49,706 nt of DNA from assembly GCF_946480305.1 (NCBI RefSeq), contig NZ_CAMLJQ010000032.1:1-49706 (forward strand), read 5' to 3'. How positions within the stretch are numbered: the stretch's first letter is position 1; each line of letters begins with the position of its first letter. Source of the DNA: an uncultured Caldimonas sp. (GTDB taxonomy: Bacteria > Pseudomonadota > Gammaproteobacteria > Burkholderiales > Burkholderiaceae). A program made the translations under genes and the position numbers. Under the pieces are notes generated by a model. The model was given only the letters and a program-made list of their open reading frames with translations. It did not search any database and was not told the origin of the DNA. Below, one piece after another: positions 9,520 through 18,787 of this stretch.

Positions 9520-9889
9520 CGTCTGCGGAATCACGAGGTACAACACGATGCGCCCCGACTCTAGGGGGACGAAAGCCTTCGCCGTGTAGCGATTCGTTCG
9601 CCCCACGTAGCCTCGGTTTTCCAGGATGGAAGCGTTCGGGTTCGTATTTGTTCGTTTTGGTGCGCGAAGTACGTCGAGTTACGGACCGCACGTGTCGGCG
9701 CACTATGTGCACCAAAACAACAAATCCGGCGCCAGTGCTCATCGAGAGTTGGATTCGAACAGTCACCATCCGGCAAGGGTCGGCCGGTAGAATCGACGCC
9801 AATTACTTCGCAGTTTCAGGCCGGGTCGCGCTCCGCGGTCCATACGAGCCGAAACGAAGCACCGGTTGTCAACTTCAGGGGCTCCTGCC
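9520..9889. other. 370-bp divergent spacer between DUF481 and fba
   Basis: No convincing gene. It holds a long imperfect inverted repeat at about 9646-9725: ATTTGTTCGTTTTGGTGC faces the complement of ATTTGTTGTTTTGGTGC across about 43 bp. TAGAAT at 9788-9793 is a -10 candidate for fba. GTTACGGAC at 9678-9686 resembles motifs before pgk and pyk. GGATTCGAAC at 9751-9760 resembles a tRNA T-loop complement, but no cloverleaf forms. Confidence 0.6.
9646..9725. repeat. Long imperfect inverted repeat upstream of fba
   Basis: The arms are 18 and 17 bp (about 9646-9663 and 9709-9725), differing by one base insertion, with a 45-bp centre that includes the near-palindrome GCGCACTATGTGCAC. The arms are AT-richer than the surroundings. 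This could be a paired operator serving the two divergent genes, or a remnant of a small mobile element. Confidence 0.6.
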
Positions 9890-10969
9890 ATGCCACTCGT
9901 CTCGATGCGCCAACTGCTGGACCATGCCGCCGAAAACGGCTACGGCATTCCGGCTTTCAACGTCAACAACCTCGAACAGGTCCAGGCCATCATGAGCGCC
10001 GCCGACGAAGTCGGCGCGCCGGTCATCATGCAGGCCTCCGCCGGCGCGCGTAAGTACGCGGGCGAGACCTTCCTCAAGCACCTGATCCAGGCTGCCGTGG
10101 AGTCCTATCCGCACATCCCGGTGGTGATGCACCAGGACCACGGCCAGAGCCCGGACGTCTGCAAGGGCGCCATCGACCTGGGCTTCAGTTCCGTGATGAT
10201 GGACGGCTCGCTGCAGGCCGACGGCAAGACCATCGCCAGCTACGAATACAACGTCGACGTGACGAAGAAGGTCGTCGAGATGGCCCACGCGCTGGGCGTC
10301 ACGGTCGAAGGCGAATTGGGCTGCCTCGGCTCGCTCGAAACCATGAAGGGCGACAAGGAAGACGGGCACGGCACCGACGCCACGATGACGATGGACCAGC
10401 TGCTGACCGACCCGGAGCAGGCCGCCGACTTCGTCAAGCAGACGCAACTCGACGCGCTGGCCATCGCCATCGGCACCAGCCACGGCGCCTACAAGTTCAC
10501 CCGCAAGCCCACCGGCGACATCCTGGCGATCAACCGCATCAAGGAAATCCACCGCCGCATCCCGAACACCCACCTGGTGATGCACGGCAGCTCCAGCGTG
10601 CCGCAGGACCTGCTGGCCGAGATCCGCAAGTACGGCGGCGACATGAAGGAAACCTACGGCGTGCCGGTCGAAGAGATCCAGGAAGCCATCAAGTACGGCG
10701 TGCGCAAGATCAACATCGACACCGACATCCGCCTCGCGATGACGGCCGCGATCCGCAAGTTCTTCGTCGAGAACCCGGGCAAGTTCGACCCGCGCGAATA
10801 CCTGAAGCCCGCGCGCGAGGCCGCCAAGCTGATCTGCAAGCAGCGCTACATGGAGTTCGGCTGTGAAGGCCAGGCCGGTAAAATCAAGGCCGTTCCGCTG
10901 GCCGAGGTGGCCAAGCGCTACGCCTCGGGCGAACTGGCTCAGGTGGTCCAGTACCGCCAGGTGGCCTGA
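9890..10969 (+). CDS. fba: Fructose-1,6-bisphosphate aldolase, class II
   Basis: A 359-residue zinc-dependent aldolase interconverting fructose-1,6-bisphosphate and the triose phosphates. It opens with the family sequence [15 protein letters not shown], has [12 protein letters not shown] with metal-binding histidines, [17 protein letters not shown] and [10 protein letters not shown]. The length matches the CbbA-type enzymes of beta-proteobacteria. The ATG is preceded by AGGGG; a TTG 24 bp earlier is in frame but less likely. Confidence 0.97.
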   Translation: MPLVSMRQLLDHAAENGYGIPAFNVNNLEQVQAIMSAADEVGAPVIMQASAGARKYAGETFLKHLIQAAVESYPHIPVVMHQDHGQSPDVCKGAIDLGFSSVMMDGSLQADGKTIASYEYNVDVTKKVVEMAHALGVTVEGELGCLGSLETMKGDKEDGHGTDATMTMDQLLTDPEQAADFVKQTQLDALAIAIGTSHGAYKFTRKPTGDILAINRIKEIHRRIPNTHLVMHGSSSVPQDLLAEIRKYGGDMKETYGVPVEEIQEAIKYGVRKINIDTDIRLAMTAAIRKFFVENPGKFDPREYLKPAREAAKLICKQRYMEFGCEGQAGKIKAVPLAEVAKRYASGELAQVVQYRQVA

Positions 10970-10999
10970 CAGCCCGGGCCCCGCTGCCCGCACGGCCCC

Positions 11000-11026
11000 A
11001 GCCCGCTGCCTGCAGCGGGCTTTTTC
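11000..11026 (+). terminator. Rho-independent terminator after fba
   Basis: AGCCCGCTG (11000-11008) pairs with CAGCGGGCT (11013-11021), followed by TTTTTC. It ends only about 23 bp before the purC start, so purC is either read through or has a promoter overlapping this hairpin. Confidence 0.85.
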
Positions 11027-11048
11027 ATTTGCGAAAGACCCGACCCCC

Positions 11049-11948
11049 GTGACTGCCGCCCTGCTCAACTCCTCGATCCGTTCCCTGCCCCTGCTCGCCC
11101 GCGGCAAGGTGCGCGACAACTACGCGGTCGGCAACGACCGCATCCTCATGATCGCGAGCGACCGGCTCAGCGCCTTCGATGTGGTGATGGGCGAGCCGAT
11201 TCCGGGCAAGGGCGAGTTGCTGACGCAGATGGCGCTGTTCTGGTTCGACAAGCTCGGCGGCATCGTGCCGAACCACCTGACCGGAGAGGCCCCCGAAAGC
11301 GTGGTGGCCGCCGACGAGGTGGCGCAAGTGCGTGGCCGCTCGATGCTGGTGAAGCGGCTGAAGCCGCTGCCCGTGGAAGCGGTGGTACGCGGCTACCTGG
11401 CCGGCAGCGGCTGGAAGGAATACCAGCAGGGCGGTGAGGTCTGCGGCGTCAAGCTGCCCGCCGGCCTGAAGAACGCGAGCAAGCTGCCGGAGCCCATCTT
11501 TACGCCCGCCACCAAGGCAGAAATCGGCGAGCACGACGAGAACATCTCGTTCGAGCGCATGGTGCAGATCATCGGCCGCGAACTCGCCGAGCAGGTGCGC
11601 GACGTGTCGATCCGCCTCTACCGCACCGCCGCCGACTTCGCGCTGACCAAGGGCATCATCATTGCCGACACCAAGTTCGAGTTCGGCCTGGACGAGCGCA
11701 ACCAGCTGACGCTGATGGACGAGGTGCTGACTCCCGACTCATCGCGCTTCTGGCCGGTCGAGGGCTACCAGGAAGGCATCAACCCGCCCAGCTACGACAA
11801 GCAGTTCGTGCGCGACTGGCTGGAGCAGGCCACCGTGAACGGCCAGCCCTGGAACAAGCAGGCCCCCGCGCCGGCACTGCCGGCGGACGTGGTCGAGAAG
11901 ACGGCGGCCAAGTACCGCGAGGCGCTGACGCGGCTCACCGCGGCTTGA
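11049..11948 (+). CDS. purC: SAICAR synthetase
   Basis: A 299-residue enzyme of purine synthesis that joins CAIR and aspartate. It shows [11 protein letters not shown] near the start, [34 protein letters not shown] and ADTKFEFG. The start is GTG: the homology begins there, and the frame upstream runs into the fba gene. No strong SD is seen. purE and purK follow after the reversed cnoX. Confidence 0.96.
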   Translation: MTAALLNSSIRSLPLLARGKVRDNYAVGNDRILMIASDRLSAFDVVMGEPIPGKGELLTQMALFWFDKLGGIVPNHLTGEAPESVVAADEVAQVRGRSMLVKRLKPLPVEAVVRGYLAGSGWKEYQQGGEVCGVKLPAGLKNASKLPEPIFTPATKAEIGEHDENISFERMVQIIGRELAEQVRDVSIRLYRTAADFALTKGIIIADTKFEFGLDERNQLTLMDEVLTPDSSRFWPVEGYQEGINPPSYDKQFVRDWLEQATVNGQPWNKQAPAPALPADVVEKTAAKYREALTRLTAA

Positions 11949-12200
11949 TGCCCAGTAGCAGGTCGCCCAAGCGCGCCTGCTCCCCCGAGATGCGAGAAGG
12001 TGGCCGAGCAAACAAGTCGTGCGCGCGGCCACCAGGCCCGAGTGACGCCGTGGATCCGGCTTTGCCGGTCCACCAGCGTCGCCCCTTGAGGGGCTGAGCC
12101 CGGACACATGCAGTCCTTGTGGACTGTGTGTGCCTGGCGAAGAGCCTGACCGTCCCCGGTCAGGCGCGGGCTGCAAGCCGCCGAAGGCCGTAGGGGTGGC
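11949..12200. repeat. 252-bp spacer of GC-rich stem-loop repeats
   Basis: No gene. It is built from hairpins: a CCGGCTTTGCCGG stem at about 12056-12069, GCCCCTTGAGGGGC at about 12081-12094, CAGTCCTTGTGGACTG near 12112-12127, a perfect GCCTGACC/GGTCAGGC stem (12144-12151 with 12158-12165) and AGGCC/GGCCT (12185-12202). The first two resemble spacer motifs I recall from many Burkholderiales genomes. The spacer lies between convergent purC and cnoX and may end transcription from both, although T-runs are lacking. Confidence 0.6.
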
Positions 12201-13145
12201 CTAAAACAACGCCATGCTGAGCTTGCGCCGGTACTGATCGATCACCGGATCGGCAGGCGCAGCCACCGTCTTGCCCGTCACCTCCAGCGTGCCCTTCTGG
12301 GGAGCAGCCTCGGCGGCCTTCGGGGTCGGCTTGGCCATCAGTTCGAGGATGGCCACATACGCCTTGCGCGCTGCCTCGTCGTTCCATTTCTTGTCGCGCA
12401 TGATGATCTCGAGCAGCTCGTCCATCGCGGCCGTCCATTGCTGGGCGGCAAAGTGCTGCTGGGCCAGTTCGAAGCGCGCGTCAAAGTCCCGCTTGTTCGC
12501 GCCGATGGCCGCCTGCAGGGCCTCGATCGAGCGAGCGCCGGCCGCCTTTTCGCACGCATCCAGCCACTGCCCGAAAGCCGCGACCCGCCCGTCGACGAGG
12601 GCCTTGCTTGCCACCGGCTCATACGCCAGGCGCGCGTCGGCCGCCCGGCCGGCCTGCAGCAGCAGCTTCACGTAGTCGAGCCGGGCCGTATCGTTGGCCG
12701 GATCGATCGCGATGGCCTCCTGCAGGCGCTCGATCGCTGCATCGACGTCCCCCTCGTCCGCCAGCGCCTCGGCTTCGTCCGCTGCCTCGTCAGCCACCAG
12801 CTGGGCTTCGGCCGGCACGTGCTTGTCGAGGAACTGCTGGATCTGTTCGCGCGGGAGCGCGCCGACGAAACCATCGACCGGCTGGCCTTCGCGGAACATC
12901 ACGCAAAACGGGATGCTGCGCACACCGAACATGGCCGAGAGCTGCCCGGCGATCTCGGGCTGCTCGTCGGCATTGAGCTTGCCGAGCACGAACCGGCCGT
13001 CGTATTCGGTCTCCAAGGTTTCGAGGAGGGGGCCGAGCGTGCGACACGGGCCGCACCAGGGCGCCCAGATGTCGAGCAGCACCGGCTGCGTCATGGAGGC
13101 CTGCAAGACCTCGGCTTCGAAATTCTGGAGGGTGATGTCGATCAT
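12201..13145 (-). CDS. cnoX: CnoX/YbbN-like thioredoxin-TPR chaperone
   Basis: A 314-residue protein with an N-terminal thioredoxin fold (1-110) and a C-terminal helical TPR-type half, the YbbN/CnoX plan (E. coli YbbN is about 284 residues). The active site is WCGPC (Cys31, Cys34), a full redox motif, unlike the SQHC site of E. coli. The family protects proteins from oxidation and hands them to chaperones; the redox activity here is inferred. It ends MALF. It is divergent from purE with 89 bp between starts. Confidence 0.88.
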   Translation of the reverse strand: MIDITLQNFEAEVLQASMTQPVLLDIWAPWCGPCRTLGPLLETLETEYDGRFVLGKLNADEQPEIAGQLSAMFGVRSIPFCVMFREGQPVDGFVGALPREQIQQFLDKHVPAEAQLVADEAADEAEALADEGDVDAAIERLQEAIAIDPANDTARLDYVKLLLQAGRAADARLAYEPVASKALVDGRVAAFGQWLDACEKAAGARSIEALQAAIGANKRDFDARFELAQQHFAAQQWTAAMDELLEIIMRDKKWNDEAARKAYVAILELMAKPTPKAAEAAPQKGTLEVTGKTVAAPADPVIDQYRRKLSMALF

Positions 13146-13234
13146 GAACCAAATCCTTCGGCTGCCAGGTGGGGTCGGAAGCCCTCCGGACAAGCCCGCC
13201 TAAAATCACGCTTTTCCTGCACCGGAGCGCTCAG

Positions 13235-13741
13235 TTGAGTCAGTCGCCCCTCGTCGGCGTGGTCATGGGGTCCAACAGCGATTGGGACGTCATGCAAAAC
13301 GCCGCCCAGATTCTCGCCGAGTTCGGCGTGCCCTATGAGGCGCAGGTGGTCTCGGCACATCGCATGCCCGACGACATGTTCCGCTACGCCGAAAACGCGG
13401 CCCAGCGCGGCCTCAAAGCCATCATTGCGGGCGCAGGCGGTGCTGCCCACCTGCCCGGCATGCTGGCCGCCAAGACCACGGTGCCGGTGCTCGGCGTGCC
13501 GGTGCCCAGCAAGCACCTGCAAGGCGTGGATTCGCTGCATTCGATCGTGCAGATGCCCAAGGGCATCCCCGTCGCCACCTTCGCGATCGGTGTCGCGGGC
13601 GCCGCAAACGCCGCGCTGTTCGCGGTGGCGATGCTCGCCAACGACGACCCCGCATTGCGCAGCCGGCTGGACGCCTTCCGCACCCGCCAGACCGAAGCGG
13701 CCCGCGCGATGACGCTGCAGCCGATGCCGGGTCAGCCATGA
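13235..13741 (+). CDS. purE: N5-CAIR mutase (PurE)
   Basis: A 168-residue enzyme that converts N5-CAIR to CAIR after PurK. It has [35 protein letters not shown] and GVPVPS. I place the start at TTG 13235, which has CCGGAG just upstream and leaves the usual short lead before the first strand. The ATG at 13265 would cut into that strand. A -10-like TAAAAT is at 13201-13206. The last 4 bases overlap purK (ATGA). Confidence 0.93.
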   Translation: MSQSPLVGVVMGSNSDWDVMQNAAQILAEFGVPYEAQVVSAHRMPDDMFRYAENAAQRGLKAIIAGAGGAAHLPGMLAAKTTVPVLGVPVPSKHLQGVDSLHSIVQMPKGIPVATFAIGVAGAANAALFAVAMLANDDPALRSRLDAFRTRQTEAARAMTLQPMPGQP

Positions 13742-14904
13742 GCGCCGCGCCCATCCTTCCGGGTAGCGCCACGCTGGGTGTGCTCGGCGGCGGCCAGCTC
13801 GGCCGCATGTTCGTGCATGCCGCCCAGGAGCTGGGCTACGCGACGGTGGTGCTCGACCCCGACGCAGCCAGTCCGGCGGGCGCGATCGCGCACCACCACA
13901 TCCGCTGCGACTATCTCGACGAGCAGGGCCTGGCCGAACTGGCGCAGCGCTGCGATGCGCTGACCACGGAGTTCGAGAACGTCCCCGCACCGGCGCTCGC
14001 CTCGCTGGCCCGGCACCGACAGGTGGCCCCCGGCGCGGAGGCGGTCGCGATCTGCCAGGACCGCGTGCGCGAGAAAGCGCATTTCGTCGGCTGCGGCGTG
14101 CCCTGTGCCCCCCATGCCGAGATCACGAATGAAGCCCAGTTGAAGGCGGTCGATGCCTCGCTGCTGCCCGGCATCCTGAAGACCGCGAGCATGGGCTACG
14201 ACGGCAAGGGCCAGATCACCGTGCGCACGGCCGGTGAACTCGCCGCGGCCTGGGACGAGCTGAAGCGCGTGCGCTGCGTTCTGGAGAAGCGACTGGACCT
14301 GGCGTTCGAGGTGAGCGTGATCGTCGCGCGCAACGCCCAGGGCGAACTGGTGCACTTTCCGCTGCAGCAGAACCTGCACCGCGGCGGCATCCTGGCCGTC
14401 ACCACCGTGCCGGCGCCCGACGTGACGCCCGAGTTGCAGGCGCAGGCCGTACGGGCGGCAGAAGCGATCGCGGCGTCGATGGGCTACGTCGGCGTGCTGT
14501 GCGTGGAGTTCTTCGTGCTGCGCGACGGCAGCCTGGTGGCCAACGAAATGGCCCCGCGCCCTCACAACTCCGGTCACTACACGCTCGATGCCTGCGACGT
14601 GTCTCAGTTCGATCTCCAGGTGAGGGCGATGGCCGGCCTGCCCTTGCCGGCTCCGCGACTGCATTCGCCGGCCATCATGCTGAACCTGCTCGGCGACCTG
14701 TGGTTCCGTCATGGCGAGAGCGAAACCACGCCCCCCTGGGACCGGGTGCTGACCCTCCCCGGCACGCACCTGCACCTCTACGGCAAGCAGTCCGCGCGGC
14801 CCGGTCGGAAGATGGGCCACCTCAACATCACCGGCGCGAGCGCGACCCAGGTCCGCGAGGTGGCCTTGCGCTGCAGCGAACTGCTGGGCCTCGATCCGTT
14901 CTGA
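13738..14904 (+). CDS. purK: N5-CAIR synthetase (PurK)
   Basis: A 388-residue ATP-grasp enzyme that makes N5-CAIR from AIR, bicarbonate and ATP. It has the N-terminal [42 protein letters not shown] and [12 protein letters not shown]. It is coupled to purE by a 4-bp overlap, so both steps of AIR carboxylation are made together. Confidence 0.97.
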   Translation: MSAAPILPGSATLGVLGGGQLGRMFVHAAQELGYATVVLDPDAASPAGAIAHHHIRCDYLDEQGLAELAQRCDALTTEFENVPAPALASLARHRQVAPGAEAVAICQDRVREKAHFVGCGVPCAPHAEITNEAQLKAVDASLLPGILKTASMGYDGKGQITVRTAGELAAAWDELKRVRCVLEKRLDLAFEVSVIVARNAQGELVHFPLQQNLHRGGILAVTTVPAPDVTPELQAQAVRAAEAIAASMGYVGVLCVEFFVLRDGSLVANEMAPRPHNSGHYTLDACDVSQFDLQVRAMAGLPLPAPRLHSPAIMLNLLGDLWFRHGESETTPPWDRVLTLPGTHLHLYGKQSARPGRKMGHLNITGASATQVREVALRCSELLGLDPF

Positions 14905-14916
14905 ACAGACAACGAC

Positions 14917-15897
14917 GTGGCACGCCTACTCGACGGACACAACCCGGAGCACCTGGAGCAGGCGGTGGACGCCCTGGCCGATGGCCGCCTGGTGGCCTTC
15001 CCCACCGAAACGGTCTACGGGCTGGGCGCCGACGCCGGCAACGATGCCGCCGTGCGCCGCATCTTTGCGGCCAAAGGGCGCCCGGCCGACCATCCATTGA
15101 TCGTGCATGTGCCGAACCCCGAATGCGCCTATGAGCTCGTCAGCGCGTTGCCGCCCGTCGCGCAGAAGCTGATGCTCGCGTTCTGGCCCGGGCCGTTGAC
15201 CGTGATCGTGCCGCGGCGGCCCGGCGTGGCGGGCGCTGCGGCAGGCGGACAGGACACGGTCGGCCTGCGCTGCCCCGCGCACCCGGTGGCCAAGGCCCTG
15301 CTCGAAGCCTGTGCGCAGCGCGGGATCGTCGGGCTCGCCGCACCCAGCGCCAACCTCTTCGGTCGCATCAGCCCCACCACCGCGGAGCACGTCGCCGAAG
15401 AGTTCGGCGACGACGTCCTGGTGCTCGACGGCGGTGCGTGCGAGGTGGGCATCGAATCGACCATCATCGACTGCTCGCGCGACCGCCCGGTGCTGCTGCG
15501 GCCCGGCATGCTGACGCGCGGAGAGATCGAGGCGGCCATCGACGAGCCGCTGTTCGATCGCGACGAAGACGCGCCGCGCGCTTCCGGCACGCTGGAGGCG
15601 CACTACGCCCCTCGCGCCAAGCTGAGGCTGATGAGCGCCGACATCCTGCAGACCGCGCTGCAGGTGCTCGGCGAGAAGGTGCCGACGCTCGCGCTATATT
15701 CCCGCACCGTCCGCGCGCCGCGCGGCATGCTGCACCGGCGCATGCCCGACGACGCCGCCAAGGCGGCCCATGAATTGTTTGCCGTGTTGCGTGAGCTGGA
15801 TGCCCAGGGTGTCCAGCTCATCTGGGTCGAAAGCCCCCCGCCCGCGCCCGAATGGGACGGCGTGCGCGACCGGCTCGTCCGCGCGGCAGCCGCCTGA
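14917..15897 (+). CDS. tsaC: Threonylcarbamoyl-AMP synthase, Sua5 form
   Basis: A 326-residue protein that makes threonylcarbamoyl-AMP for t6A modification of tRNA. The YrdC domain (about 10-200) has FPTETVYGLGADA, KGRPADHPLIVH and PSANLFGRISPT. A linker with LRPGMLTRGEIE and ALEAHYAP-like sequence leads to the C-terminal Sua5 domain (about 220-326). This is therefore the longer Sua5 form, not the short TsaC. The start is GTG, 12 bp after purK. tsaB, which acts in the same pathway, is 3 kb downstream. Confidence 0.94.
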   Translation: MARLLDGHNPEHLEQAVDALADGRLVAFPTETVYGLGADAGNDAAVRRIFAAKGRPADHPLIVHVPNPECAYELVSALPPVAQKLMLAFWPGPLTVIVPRRPGVAGAAAGGQDTVGLRCPAHPVAKALLEACAQRGIVGLAAPSANLFGRISPTTAEHVAEEFGDDVLVLDGGACEVGIESTIIDCSRDRPVLLRPGMLTRGEIEAAIDEPLFDRDEDAPRASGTLEAHYAPRAKLRLMSADILQTALQVLGEKVPTLALYSRTVRAPRGMLHRRMPDDAAKAAHELFAVLRELDAQGVQLIWVESPPPAPEWDGVRDRLVRAAAA

Positions 15898-15932
15898 GGC
15901 TGCCTCAAGCCCCATCCCCCAACGGAGTGTTC

Positions 15933-16877
15933 ATGTTCCTGCGTTCTTCTTCCTGGCTGTCGCACGCCAAGCGCGCGCTGCTCGTCGGCACGGCCGCCGC
16001 CCTCACCGCCTGCGGCGGCGAAATCTACGACGGGTTCGAGCCGGAGCGCATTCTTTCGGTGGGCGACGAGTACAGCTACATCGACGCGGCCACCGGCGCC
16101 AAGTACACGATCAACCGCATCAACAACGACAACTCGTTCAATTGCAGCGAGTACCCGCTGTGGAACCAGATCGTCGCCGCCGAATACGGCTTCCGGTTCC
16201 AGCAGTGCACGCCGGCAGGTGGCACCGCGGACACGCGCGGCCAGCTGCTGGCACGCCAGAACGCGAAAGCCGCCGACCTGCAGACGCAGGTCGAGAGCAT
16301 CGGCGGGTTGCGCGAAGACGACCTGGTGCTGGTGCAGGTCGGCGCGAACGACGTGTGGGAGTTGTTCGAGCGCTACGAGAACGGCGAGACGATCGCCTCG
16401 CTGCAGGCCGAGGCCACCACGCGGGGCACGGCGCTCGCCAGCCGGCTCAACGGCTGGACGTCGGTCGGTGCGCGCATCCTGGTGCTAGACGTCTTCAATC
16501 AAGGCTCGACGCCCGAGGCAGGAGCCAGCGCCGTCGCGGACGCTAGAGCCCAACTGCGGGCGTTGACCGATGCCTTTAACGACGGCTTGCGCAAGGGCGT
16601 GAACGAGGCGGCCAACCGACACATCGCGTTCATGCGCGCCAACGACCGCCTGCAAAGCGCGGTGGACGACGACCAGTACAACTTCGACGACCGCGCCTCC
16701 GCAGCGTGCACCGTGTCACCTGCCACCACCTGCACGACGAGCACCCTCAAGCCCAGCGTGGACCCGAATCCGGACGAGCGCAACTACATCTTTGCGGCCG
16801 ATCGCTACCTGACCCCTGCGATGAACCGCATCGTCGGTGACGTGGCAGCCTCGCTGGTCGACGACTTCCCGTTCTGA
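15933..16877 (+). CDS. SGNH/GDSL-like lipoprotein with altered serine block
   Basis: A 314-residue lipoprotein: the N terminus ends in LTAC, placing the lipidated Cys at residue 27. The fold resembles SGNH hydrolases: the first block reads SVGDEYS (42-48) where a GDSL enzyme has GDS, and VGANDVWE at about 136-143 matches the third block with its Asn. Near the C terminus, AADRYLTPAMN stands where a DxxH is expected, with Tyr in place of His. The catalytic Ser and His are therefore not obvious. It may be a non-catalytic binding protein, or Ser48 may serve instead. Confidence 0.7.
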   Translation: MFLRSSSWLSHAKRALLVGTAAALTACGGEIYDGFEPERILSVGDEYSYIDAATGAKYTINRINNDNSFNCSEYPLWNQIVAAEYGFRFQQCTPAGGTADTRGQLLARQNAKAADLQTQVESIGGLREDDLVLVQVGANDVWELFERYENGETIASLQAEATTRGTALASRLNGWTSVGARILVLDVFNQGSTPEAGASAVADARAQLRALTDAFNDGLRKGVNEAANRHIAFMRANDRLQSAVDDDQYNFDDRASAACTVSPATTCTTSTLKPSVDPNPDERNYIFAADRYLTPAMNRIVGDVAASLVDDFPF

Positions 16878-16889
16878 TCCCCCGAGGGC

Positions 16890-16911
16890 AGCGCCGGCGC
16901 CAGCCGGCGCT
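16890..16911. terminator. Hairpin between convergent genes
   Basis: AGCGCCGGC (16890-16898) and GCCGGCGCT (16903-16911) form a perfect 9-bp stem with a 4-base loop, between the lipoprotein stop and the SemiSWEET stop. No T-run follows on either strand, so termination is plausible but unproven. Confidence 0.5.
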
Positions 16912-16922
16912 CACCCGGCCCT

Positions 16923-17189
16923 CTACAGCCGCGAATACCTCAGCTTCATCGCCAGGATCGCCCCGGCGAGCGTGAGCGTGACGACATTCGCGGCGATGAT
17001 CGGCCACTCGCCGATCAAGACCCCGTAGACCAGCCACAGCGCGATGCCGAGCGTGAACGCGCTGTACATGCCCAGCGAGATCCCGCTCACGTCCCGCGTG
17101 CGAAAGGTCAGCCACGCCTGCGGTACGAAAGAGGCGGTGGTCAGGGCTGCAGCGGTAAAGCCCAATCCGTCTGCGAGGGCGAATGTCAT
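16923..17189 (-). CDS. SemiSWEET-type sugar transporter
   Basis: An 88-residue protein with three hydrophobic helices and the PQ-loop signature FVPQAWLTFRTRDVSGIS (about 20-37). This matches bacterial SemiSWEET/MtN3 proteins, which work as dimers and carry small sugars. The start overlaps the dacB stop by 4 bases (ATGA), so the two are co-translated. The substrate cannot be told from sequence. Confidence 0.85.
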   Translation of the reverse strand: MTFALADGLGFTAAALTTASFVPQAWLTFRTRDVSGISLGMYSAFTLGIALWLVYGVLIGEWPIIAANVVTLTLAGAILAMKLRYSRL

Positions 17190-18616
17190 GGAAGGTCCTT
17201 GGCGGTCCAGTCGATCAACGCCTCGATGGCCGGCCGTGCAGCCGGGGCGTTGGGATGATTCACGATGGCGACCAGCACGTAGCGCCGGCCGCTGGCGGCC
17301 AGCACATAGCCAGCCACGCCCTGCACGTCGCGCAGCGTGCCGGTCTTGAGATGCGCCGTTCCGGCACTTGCCGTGAAGCGCCGCAGCGTGCCGTCCAGCC
17401 CCGTCACCGGCAGCGAGCTCGCCAGCTCGGGCATCACCGGGCTCGCCCAGGCCGATTGCAGCAGGCGCGACAGGAAACCCGCCGTGGCACGCGCCTCGCG
17501 CGAAAGGCCTGCGCCGTTGTCCAGCACCACCTCCGGTACCGCGCCCCACTTCCCGGCGACCCACTGCTGCACGACCTCGCGCGCTGCCTCCGGCGAGCCC
17601 ACGCCACGCAGGCTCAGCCCGAGCGTCAGGAACAGCTGCCGCGCCATCGTGTTGTTGGAGAACTTGTTGATGTCGCGCACCAGTTCCGACAGCGGCGGCG
17701 AGGTACTCGACACGAGCGGCGGCAACGCGACAGGCGCCGCTCCCTCGCGCACCGTGCCTGTCAGCCGGCCGCCCAGATGAGCCCACATGCCCTCGATCGC
17801 GCGCGCGTTGTAGCCGTACGGGTCGACGTAGGCCACCTGCCACGTCTTTTCGCCGCACGCGGCGTTGTAGGGCCCGCGGAACGCAATGCGCTGCGGGTCG
17901 GTCAGTTCCGCCTTCAGCGATGCCCGCCAGTCGCCGCAAGGCGCCATCAGGTCGAGCGGAACCGCTGCATCGACCAGCACGCCGCGCATCGGCGGATCGG
18001 CCAGCACCAACGCCGTGCCGCGCGCAGGATCGGGCACGAAGCTCAGCACCACGGTCTTGTAGTTGATCAGCAGGGCATCCGGCAGCACGTTGTAGGGCCG
18101 CAGCGGCTCGCCGTCGAAAGCGCCGGGGTCGACCGGTGGTACGACGAAGGCCGTGCGGTCGAGCACGATGTCGCCACGGATCTCGCGCACGCCCGTCTGC
18201 TGCACCCGTCGAAGCAACAGCCACAGCCGCTCCATCACGAGACGAGGGTCGCCCGAGCCCTTGATGTAGAGGTTGCCCTCGAGCACGCCATCGCGGATGG
18301 GCCCGTCGACGTACACCGGTGTGCTCCAGGTGTAGGCAGGCCCGAGCAGGTCGAGCGCGGCGTAGGTCGTGATCAGCTTCATGATCGACGCCGGGTTCAT
18401 GCTGGCGTCGACCCGGTGGGCCAGGCGAGGCACATTGCCACCCACCTCCACGACCTGCACCGCGAGCGCATCGTCTGGAATGCGGGCACGTGCCAGCGCG
18501 GTCTGCACCTCCACCGGGAGCACGTCACGTGGCGCAGAAGCGCCTGCCGCCTGACTGGACAGGGCTGCGAATATCACTGCCCAACACCACCAGGCCACGG
18601 TCGAACGCAAACGCAT
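17186..18616 (-). CDS. dacB: D-alanyl-D-alanine carboxypeptidase/endopeptidase, PBP4 family
   Basis: A 476-residue periplasmic penicillin-binding protein (peptidase S13). A signal peptide covers about 1-28. The three active-site motifs are present: SIMK (Ser77 to Lys80), SNN in KFSNNTMARQL, and KTG in AHLKTGTLRDVQG. It trims or cuts cross-links in peptidoglycan. The frame is open far upstream, but the ATG at 18616 begins the signal sequence and the upstream part has no homology. It is divergent from tsaB. Confidence 0.93.
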   Translation of the reverse strand: MRLRSTVAWWCWAVIFAALSSQAAGASAPRDVLPVEVQTALARARIPDDALAVQVVEVGGNVPRLAHRVDASMNPASIMKLITTYAALDLLGPAYTWSTPVYVDGPIRDGVLEGNLYIKGSGDPRLVMERLWLLLRRVQQTGVREIRGDIVLDRTAFVVPPVDPGAFDGEPLRPYNVLPDALLINYKTVVLSFVPDPARGTALVLADPPMRGVLVDAAVPLDLMAPCGDWRASLKAELTDPQRIAFRGPYNAACGEKTWQVAYVDPYGYNARAIEGMWAHLGGRLTGTVREGAAPVALPPLVSSTSPPLSELVRDINKFSNNTMARQLFLTLGLSLRGVGSPEAAREVVQQWVAGKWGAVPEVVLDNGAGLSREARATAGFLSRLLQSAWASPVMPELASSLPVTGLDGTLRRFTASAGTAHLKTGTLRDVQGVAGYVLAASGRRYVLVAIVNHPNAPAARPAIEALIDWTAKDLP

Positions 18617-18787
18617 GGTCGCGATTATCGGGCGATGTGCGTGGGCTCGACCGGCCGTATCGCACATCTCCCCCCGCGCCCCGGGGATGGAGCGACGCAC
18701 CGCCAAAACCGCCACACCCCGTGCGAGGAAGACTGGCTGCGTTGCCCTAAACTGGCCGCCTGTGCCCCCGATTCGCCCGACACACAC

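Noticed and set aside
9697..9715. NtrC-like site (GCAC/GTGC palindrome) before fba
   Set aside because: The half-site spacing is too short for NtrC and the order of the outer GCACC/GGTGC elements is reversed.
9740..9800. tRNA-like GGATTCGAAC sequence
   Set aside because: The flanks do not form a T-stem or acceptor stem, and no anticodon arm can be built.
17183..18787. Plus-strand frame running over the dacB region into tsaB
   Set aside because: It is antisense to dacB, low in complexity and without homology; TsaB sequence starts only at GTG 18788.
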